DNA from: JAATGA01 sp047605605
GTDB lineage: Bacteria; Pseudomonadota; Alphaproteobacteria; Rhodobacterales; Rhodobacteraceae
DNA: 7,390 nucleotides
Assembly: GCA_047605605.1 (NCBI GenBank)
Contig: JASGFG010000109.1
Coordinates: 1 to 7,390, forward strand
Reading direction: 5' to 3'
Shown here one piece after another: positions 1-7,390 of the stretch. The first letter of the stretch is position 1. Every line of letters begins with the position of its first letter. The position numbers and the translations under genes are program-made. The notes under the pieces are model-generated. The model was given only the letters and a program-made list of their open reading frames with translations. It was not told where the DNA came from and made no database searches.

Positions 1-1048
1 AGGGGGGGATCGTCACCGCCTCGACAAACTCGCCGGGGCGGCGGTCCTGCTTGCGATAGTCGAGGAAGAACGCCTCCAGCGGCAGGTCTCGGTGCCCCTC
101 GCGGGACCGCAGGTGCAGCGTCGCACCCAAGGCGATCAGCGCGGGCGGGCCGTCGCCAATGGGGCTGCCGTTGGCGATATTGCCGCCGATGGTCGCGGCG
201 TTCCTGACCTGCACCGAGGCGAAGCGGCGCAGCAGCGCGGCCAGAGCCGGGTGGGGGGCCTGCATGGCAAGGCGCAGATCCTCGACCGTGACGCCCGCGC
301 CGATGCGGATGGCGTCGGGGGTGGTGTCGATGCGCTTCATCTCGGCGATGCCGTTCAGGAAGATCACCGGGTTGAGGGGGCGCAGTTGTTTCGTCACCCA
401 CAGGCCTACGTCGGTGGCCCCGGCGATCAGCGTCGCCTGCGGGTGTTGCGCATAGACTTCGGCCAGTTCCTCCGGGGTCTGCGGGCGCAGGGGGGCTGTC
501 TGCCCCCCTCTTGGCCTTTCGGCCAATTCACCCCCCGAGGATATTTGGGTCCAGCAAGAGGAGGGGTCGGTGATCCAGTCGGGGACGGGTTCGACCTCGG
601 CGGCCCGGGCGGCGCGGATGATCGGGGCATAGCCGGTGCAGCGGCAGAGGTTGCCCGCCAGCACGTCGTCATGATCGGTGCGGCCACAGGCATGGGCGGT
701 TGCCATCGACATGATGAAGCCGGGGGTGCAGAAGCCGCACTGGCTGCCGTGATGGGTGATCATCGCGGATTGCACCGGGTGCAGCGTTCCGTCCGGGGCG
801 GACAGCCCTTCGACCGTGCGGACGGCCTTGCCGTGAAGCTGGGGCAGGAACAGGATGCAGGCGTTCAGGGCGCGGGGGCCGGCGTCGTCCGTCACCATGA
901 CGGTGCAGGCGCCGCAGTCGCCTTCGTTGCACCCTTCTTTGGTGCCGCAGAGGCCCCGGTCCTCGCGCAGGAAATCAAGAAGCGTCCGCGTCGGCGGCGC
1001 GTCGATCCTGACCGGCGTTCCGTTCAACAGAAACGCGATCTCGGCCAT
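1..1048 (-). CDS. xdhA: Xanthine dehydrogenase small subunit (2x[2Fe-2S], FAD), 3' end cut off by window
   Basis: XdhA is the electron-transfer subunit of molybdenum-cofactor xanthine dehydrogenase, a cytoplasmic enzyme oxidising hypoxanthine and xanthine to urate and passing electrons to NAD+. The 349 visible codons start MAEIAFLLNG. Residues 1–80 form a plant-type ferredoxin domain with ligands C40, C45 and C48 (CNEGDCGAC) and probably C64. Residues 85–155 form the helical second [2Fe-2S] domain with C104/C107 (QCGFCTPG) and C135/C137 (NLCRCTGY). The FAD domain begins near 190 and shows LIAGATDVGLWV (207–218) and ATIGGNIANGSPIGD (285–299). The family is usually about 460–490 residues, so roughly 110–140 are missing; xdhB would be expected next. 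The ATG at 1048 is chosen because the ferredoxin domain starts there. A purine-rich GGGGAGAAGG lies 15 bases upstream, rather far for a ribosome site, with a weaker GGGAT closer. Residues about 162–187 are encoded by a palindromic repeat. The order FeS–FAD without a following Mo domain identifies the split bacterial form. Confidence 0.95.
   Translation of the reverse strand, partial: MAEIAFLLNGTPVRIDAPPTRTLLDFLREDRGLCGTKEGCNEGDCGACTVMVTDDAGPRALNACILFLPQLHGKAVRTVEGLSAPDGTLHPVQSAMITHHGSQCGFCTPGFIMSMATAHACGRTDHDDVLAGNLCRCTGYAPIIRAARAAEVEPVPDWITDPSSCWTQISSGGELAERPRGGQTAPLRPQTPEELAEVYAQHPQATLIAGATDVGLWVTKQLRPLNPVIFLNGIAEMKRIDTTPDAIRIGAGVTVEDLRLAMQAPHPALAALLRRFASVQVRNAATIGGNIANGSPIGDGPPALIALGATLHLRSREGHRDLPLEAFFLDYRKQDRRPGEFVEAVTIPP
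489..565. repeat. Palindromic repeat of Rhodobacteraceae type, inside xdhA
   Basis: Two perfect hairpins lie in tandem. The first has an 8-bp stem (489–496 with 502–509, AGGGGGGC/GCCCCCCT) and a 5-base loop. The second has a 6-bp stem (511–516 with 521–526, TTGGCC/GGCCAA) and a 4-base loop. They are followed by CCCCCCGAGGATATTTGG (531–548) and a purine-rich tail. From memory, this combination, with its GAGGATATTTGGG core, recurs many times in Rhodobacteraceae genomes, mostly between genes; only one copy is in this window, so repetition cannot be shown here. It lies wholly within xdhA and is read in frame as roughly residues 162–187, including SCWTQISSGGELAERPRGG. The outer ends are approximate. 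Confidence 0.7.
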
Positions 1049-1147
1049 GGGCAAATCCCGCCGCCTTCTCCCCGGTTCGAGGTGTCTTGCGGGCCCGCCC
1101 GATGCGGCGTAAAGCTGGCCTCGCACCCCATGGGCGTTGTCACCGCC

Positions 1148-1177
1148 CGTATCTCTTTCCAGCATGAAGCGCGACAA
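1148..1177 (-). promoter_or_regulatory. Possible sigma-70-like promoter for xdhA
   Basis: On the minus strand TTGTCG (1177–1172) and GATACG (1153–1148) are separated by 18 bases. They resemble -35 and -10 elements with several mismatches. Transcription would start near 1140, leaving a leader of roughly 90 bases before the xdhA ATG at 1048. This is a weak match in GC-rich DNA, chosen because it is the best-placed candidate; an operator for a purine-responsive regulator was looked for but none could be defined. Confidence 0.22.
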
Positions 1178-1211
1178 CCCGCCACAGGGCAAGCGAAAGT
1201 TTTCAGCCTTT

Positions 1212-1233
1212 GGGCGAAGCTGTTTCGCCTTTT
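1212..1233 (+). other. Hairpin followed by T-run in dnaE leader region
   Basis: GGCGAA (1213–1218) pairs perfectly with TTCGCC (1224–1229) around a 5-base loop, and a G·T pair can extend it (1212/1230). TTTT follows at 1230–1233. The shape is that of a short intrinsic terminator reading rightward, but no gene ends before it on the plus strand, because xdhA points away. If dnaE transcription starts upstream of it, it could be a leader hairpin or attenuator; otherwise it is chance. The rest of the 239-base divergent gap (1049–1287) shows no tRNA, small ORF or clear operator. Confidence 0.25.
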
Positions 1234-1287
1234 GCCGAAATGTGCGGCGGCGGTTGCGCGGCGCTGTCGCATCGCTAGGCTGACCGC

Positions 1288-4200
1288 ATGTCGAACGCCC
1301 CCCGATTCATCCACCTGCGCGTCCATACCGAACATTCGCTGCTGGAAGGCGCGGTGCCGGTGAAAAAGCTGGTCAAGCTCGCCGCCGCGGCGAACATGCC
1401 CGCTGTCGCCGTGACCGACACCAACAACATGTTCTGCGCGCTGGAATTTTCCAGCCATGCCAAGGATGCCGGGTTGCAGCCGATCATCGGCTGTCAGGTG
1501 GCCGTCGCCTATGACCCCGCGCAGCCCGGCGAAAAGCCGCGGTTCCCCGCGCCCGTCGTGCTGCTGGCGCAGGACGAGGCGGGGTATGAGAACCTGATGA
1601 AGCTGAATACCTGCCTTTATGTCGACAAGGCGGGGCAGCTGCCGCAGGTGACGGTGGCGGAACTGGGCGAACATTCGGGCGGGCTGATCTGCCTGACGGG
1701 CGGATCGGACGGCCCCGTGGGGCGACTGATCCGGGCGGGGCAAGAGGCCAAGGCGCAGGCGCTGATGGCGACGCTGGCCGGGTTCTATCCCAACCGGCTG
1801 TATGTGGAATTGCAGCGCCATCCGGGCGAAGGCGGCAAATTGCCCGAGGCCGAGGCCGCGACCGAACGCGGTTTCGTCGAGATGGCCTATGCGATGGACC
1901 TGCCGCTGGTCGCGACCAACGATGTCTATTTCCCCAAGGCCGACATGTTCGAGGCGCATGATGCGCTGATCTGCATCGCCGAGGGCGCCTATGTCGACCA
2001 GCAGCAGCCGCGCCGCCGCCTGACCCCGCAGCACTACTTCAAGTCCGAGGCAGAGATGGCGGCGCTGTTCGCCGATCTGCCCGAGGCGATCGAGAATACG
2101 GTGGAAATCGCCCGCCGCTGCGCCTTCATGGCCTACAAGCGCAAGCCCATCCTGCCGAAATTCGCCGATGACGAGGTGGAGGAGTTGCGCCGTCAGGCGT
2201 GGGAGGGGTTGGAGAAACGCCTCGCCGTCATCCCCATGGCCGCCAGCCGCGAGGAATACGAGGAACGCCTGCGGTTCGAGCTGGGGATCATCGAGAAGAT
2301 GGGGTTCCCCGGTTATTTCCTGATCGTGGCGGACTTCATCAAATGGGGGAAATCGCATGGCATCCCGGTCGGCCCCGGCCGGGGGTCGGGGGCGGGAAGC
2401 CTTGTCGCCTATGCGCTGACCATCACCGACCTTGACCCCCTGCGCTATGCCCTGCTGTTCGAGCGGTTCCTGAACCCGGAACGGGTGTCTATGCCCGACT
2501 TCGACATCGACTTCTGCATGGACCGCCGGGAAGAGGTGATCCGCTACGTTCAGCAAAAGTATGGCCGTGACAAGGTGGCCCAGATCATCACATTCGGCGC
2601 GCTGTTGTCCAAGGCGGCGGTGCGCGACGTGGGGCGCGTCTTGCAGATGTCCTACGGACAGGTGGACCGCCTGTCCAAGATGATCCCGGTCGAGGGGGTC
2701 AAGCCCGTCAGCATCACCAAGGCCTTGGCCGACGAACCCCGCCTGCGCGAAGCCGCGAAGGAAGAGGTGGTCGGGCGGCTGCTGACCTATGCCGAGCAGA
2801 TCGAGGGGCTTTACCGCAACGCCTCCACCCACGCCGCGGGGGTGGTGATCGGCGACCGGCCGCTGGATGCGCTGGTGCCGCTGTATCAGGACCCGCGGTC
2901 GGACATGCCCGCGACCCAGTTCAACATGAAATGGGTCGAGGCGGCGGGGCTGGTGAAGTTCGACTTCCTTGGCCTGAAGACCCTGACGGTGATCCAGAAC
3001 GCCATCGAGCAGATCCTGGCCGGGGGGCGCCCGCTGCACATCGCCGCCGACGGGCGGCAGCTTTACGACCCCAAGGCCGGGGCCGAGAATGACATCGGCC
3101 ATATCCCGCTGGACGACACCGCCAGCTATGAGCTTTACGCCAGCGCCAAGACCGTGGCGGTGTTCCAGGTGGAAAGCAGCGGCATGATGGATGCGCTGCG
3201 GCGGATGAAACCCACCTGCATCGAGGATATCGTGGCGCTGGTGGCGCTGTATCGTCCCGGCCCGATGGAAAACATCCCCGTCTATTGCGAGGTCAAGAAC
3301 GGCCTGCGCGATCTGGAATCGATCCATCCGACCATCGACCATATCCTTGAGGAAACCCAAGGCATCATCGTCTATCAGGAACAGGTGATGCAGATCGCGC
3401 AGGTCATGGCCGGGTATTCGCTTGGCGGCGCCGACCTGCTGCGCCGCGCCATGGGCAAGAAGATCCCCGAGGAAATGGCCAAGGAACGCCCCAAGTTCAT
3501 CGAGGGCGCCAAGGCCACCCATGGCATCGACGCGAAAAAGGCCGGCGAGGTGTTCGACCTGCTGGAGAAATTCGCGAACTACGGCTTCAACAAATCCCAC
3601 GCCGCCGCCTATGCGGTGGTCAGCTATCAGACCGCCTGGCTGAAGGCGAACCACCCGGTCGAGTTCATGTCCGGCGTGATGAACTGCGACATCCACCTGA
3701 CCGACAAGCTGGCCGTCTACAAGCGCGAGGTTGACAAGCTGGGCATCGGGGTGGTGCCGCCTTGCGTCAACCGCTCGTTGGCGACGTTCAGCGTCAAGGA
3801 CGGCAAGCTGGTCTATGCGCTTGGCGCGCTGAAGAACGTCGGCGTCGAGGCGATGCAGATGATCGTCGCGGCACGCAAGATTGACGGGGGCGACACGCCG
3901 TTCCGGTCGCTGTTCGATTTCGCCCGGCGGGTGGACCTGAAGCGCGTGGGCAAGCGCCCGCTGGAAATGCTGGCGCGCGCCGGGGCCTTCGACCTGCTGG
4001 ACCCCAACCGCGCCCGGGTGTTCGAGGCGCTGGACCCGCTGGTGCAATGGTCGACCGCGGTGCATGAGGCGCGATCCTCGGCGCAGGTGTCGTTGTTCGG
4101 CGAGGCGGGGGACGATCTGCCCGAGCCGCGTCTGGGCACCCGCGACGACTGGCTGCCGGTCGAACGGCTGGCGCAGGAACATCAGGCCATCGGCTTTTAC

Positions 4201-4791
4201 CTGTCCGGTCACCCGCTGGACGACTACATGACCGCGCTGCGGCGCAAGAACGTGCTGACGCTGGCGCAGTTGACGCAACAGGCCGAACGCGGGCCGCTGG
4301 TGGCGAAACTGGCCGGGTCGGTCTCGTCCCGGCAGGAACGCAAATCGGCCAAGGGCAATCGGTTCGCCTTTGTGCAACTGTCGGACCCGACCGGGCTTTA
4401 CGAGGTCACGGTGTTTTCCGACACGCTGGAGGCCGCGCGCGATGCGCTGGAGCCGGGGATGAATGTCGTTCTTACGGTCGAGGCAAACCTTGAAGGCGAT
4501 ACGCTGAAGCTGCTGGCGCGCGGGGCAACCCCGATTGATGCCGTGGCGGCCGACGCGGGCGGATCGACGCTGACCATCCATCTGGACCGGGCAGAGGCCG
4601 CGGCCTCGGTCGCTGCACTTTTCGCGCGGGTGCAGGGCGGGCGTGCCAAGGGGCAGGTGCGTTTCTGCGTGGCAGACGCCGACACCGGGCGCGAGGTGCT
4701 GATCGACCTGCCCGGCGACTATCCGGTGACGCCGCAGATCAAGGGTGCGATCAAGGCCATCGGCGGCGTGGCCCTGGTCGAGGAAAGCTGA
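1288..4791 (+). CDS. dnaE: DNA polymerase III subunit alpha, replicative (complete)
   Basis: This is the catalytic subunit of the chromosomal replicase, working with epsilon proofreader, beta clamp and clamp-loader tau. The 1167 residues match the usual DnaE1 length and align end to end with E. coli DnaE. The PHP domain (about 5–275) starts FIHLRVHTEHS. The palm/fingers contain GPGRGSGAGSLVAYAL (362–377), the catalytic pair D404/D406 in PDFDIDFCM, and the third aspartate D559 in LVKFDFLGL. Later come YRPGPMENIP (655–664), YQEQVMQIAQVMAGYSLGGA (696–715) and YGFNKSHAAAYA (765–776). QVSLFG (933–938) is the beta-clamp binding motif, an OB fold spans about 1003–1082, and the last 80 residues correspond to the tau-binding region. 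The PHP has R11 and T45 where active PHP domains carry metal-binding histidines, as in E. coli. The segment before HIPLDD (579–604) is about 12 residues longer than in E. coli. The ATG at 1288 matches the E. coli start (MSNAPRFIHLRVH versus MSEPRFVHLRVH). Its ribosome site is weak (AGG, 1277–1279). It is not the mutagenic ImuC/DnaE2, which lacks the clamp motif in this form. Confidence 0.98.
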   Translation: MSNAPRFIHLRVHTEHSLLEGAVPVKKLVKLAAAANMPAVAVTDTNNMFCALEFSSHAKDAGLQPIIGCQVAVAYDPAQPGEKPRFPAPVVLLAQDEAGYENLMKLNTCLYVDKAGQLPQVTVAELGEHSGGLICLTGGSDGPVGRLIRAGQEAKAQALMATLAGFYPNRLYVELQRHPGEGGKLPEAEAATERGFVEMAYAMDLPLVATNDVYFPKADMFEAHDALICIAEGAYVDQQQPRRRLTPQHYFKSEAEMAALFADLPEAIENTVEIARRCAFMAYKRKPILPKFADDEVEELRRQAWEGLEKRLAVIPMAASREEYEERLRFELGIIEKMGFPGYFLIVADFIKWGKSHGIPVGPGRGSGAGSLVAYALTITDLDPLRYALLFERFLNPERVSMPDFDIDFCMDRREEVIRYVQQKYGRDKVAQIITFGALLSKAAVRDVGRVLQMSYGQVDRLSKMIPVEGVKPVSITKALADEPRLREAAKEEVVGRLLTYAEQIEGLYRNASTHAAGVVIGDRPLDALVPLYQDPRSDMPATQFNMKWVEAAGLVKFDFLGLKTLTVIQNAIEQILAGGRPLHIAADGRQLYDPKAGAENDIGHIPLDDTASYELYASAKTVAVFQVESSGMMDALRRMKPTCIEDIVALVALYRPGPMENIPVYCEVKNGLRDLESIHPTIDHILEETQGIIVYQEQVMQIAQVMAGYSLGGADLLRRAMGKKIPEEMAKERPKFIEGAKATHGIDAKKAGEVFDLLEKFANYGFNKSHAAAYAVVSYQTAWLKANHPVEFMSGVMNCDIHLTDKLAVYKREVDKLGIGVVPPCVNRSLATFSVKDGKLVYALGALKNVGVEAMQMIVAARKIDGGDTPFRSLFDFARRVDLKRVGKRPLEMLARAGAFDLLDPNRARVFEALDPLVQWSTAVHEARSSAQVSLFGEAGDDLPEPRLGTRDDWLPVERLAQEHQAIGFYLSGHPLDDYMTALRRKNVLTLAQLTQQAERGPLVAKLAGSVSSRQERKSAKGNRFAFVQLSDPTGLYEVTVFSDTLEAARDALEPGMNVVLTVEANLEGDTLKLLARGATPIDAVAADAGGSTLTIHLDRAEAAASVAALFARVQGGRAKGQVRFCVADADTGREVLIDLPGDYPVTPQIKGAIKAIGGVALVEES

Positions 4792-4813
4792 TCCCTATCG
4801 GCGACGGGCAACA

Positions 4814-4846
4814 AAAAGCCGACCGGAACAGGCCCGATCGGCTTTT
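4814..4846. terminator. Bidirectional intrinsic terminator shared by dnaE and acnB
   Basis: AAAAGCCGA (4814–4822) pairs perfectly with TCGGCTTTT (4838–4846), a 9-bp stem around a 15-base loop. The GC part of the stem is flanked by A-runs on the left and T-runs on the right, so RNA from either strand ends in a stem followed by U residues. It begins 22 bases after the dnaE stop and lies 12 bases after the acnB stop, filling much of the 67-base convergent gap. The symmetry and position fit a single terminator serving both genes. The large loop is the only weak point. Confidence 0.85.
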
Positions 4847-4858
4847 GCTGATGACAGG

Positions 4859-7390
<2,532 letters not shown>

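Noticed and set aside
1132..1148. A 5-bp inverted repeat GGGCG/CGCCC as a possible xdhA operator or leader hairpin.
   Set aside because: Five GC pairs with a 7-base loop are common by chance in DNA of this composition, and it resembles no operator I know.
92..1363. A 423-codon plus-strand open frame across xdhA and the divergent gap.
   Set aside because: It is antisense to the clearly recognisable xdhA and runs into the start of dnaE. The composition is that of a high-GC shadow frame with no domain.
1024..4581. An 1185-codon open frame on the minus strand, covering nearly all of dnaE in antisense.
   Set aside because: It is exactly in register with dnaE codons, where stops arise only opposite TTA, CTA or TCA. 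None of these three rare codons occurs in dnaE up to 4581, so the frame stays open through codon bias. The product is Arg/His/Gln/Gly-rich with no recognisable domain.

Overview
The window is about 65–70% GC by eye, strongly codon-biased DNA. It looks like chromosomal sequence from an alphaproteobacterium, most likely in or near the Rhodobacteraceae (Rhodobacter/Paracoccus relatives). The grounds are the gene families, the near absence of A/T-ending codons, and a palindromic repeat at 489–565 that I recognise from genomes of that family. No species can be named from the sequence alone.

Layout. Positions 1–1048 (minus strand) hold the first 349 codons of xdhA, the iron-sulfur/FAD subunit of xanthine dehydrogenase; the gene runs off the left edge. 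A 239-base divergent gap (1049–1287) follows. Positions 1288–4791 (plus strand) hold a complete dnaE, the catalytic alpha subunit of DNA polymerase III (1167 residues). A 67-base convergent gap (4792–4858) contains one symmetrical hairpin that can act as an intrinsic terminator for both flanking genes. Positions 4859–7390 (minus strand) hold most of acnB, the bifunctional aconitase B/2-methylisocitrate dehydratase, whose first roughly 85–90 residues lie beyond the right edge.

The three genes serve unrelated core functions: purine catabolism, chromosome replication and the TCA cycle. Each is read on its own, since xdhA and dnaE diverge and dnaE and acnB converge, so there is no operon here. 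There is no RNA gene, insertion sequence, CRISPR array, phage gene or defence system. I found no undescribed multi-gene system. The most interesting point is small: a palindromic repeat of the kind usually found between genes lies inside xdhA and is translated in frame as part of the linker between its two domains. A second point is that AcnB looks more like the form I associate with Bacteroidetes than like the enterobacterial one.
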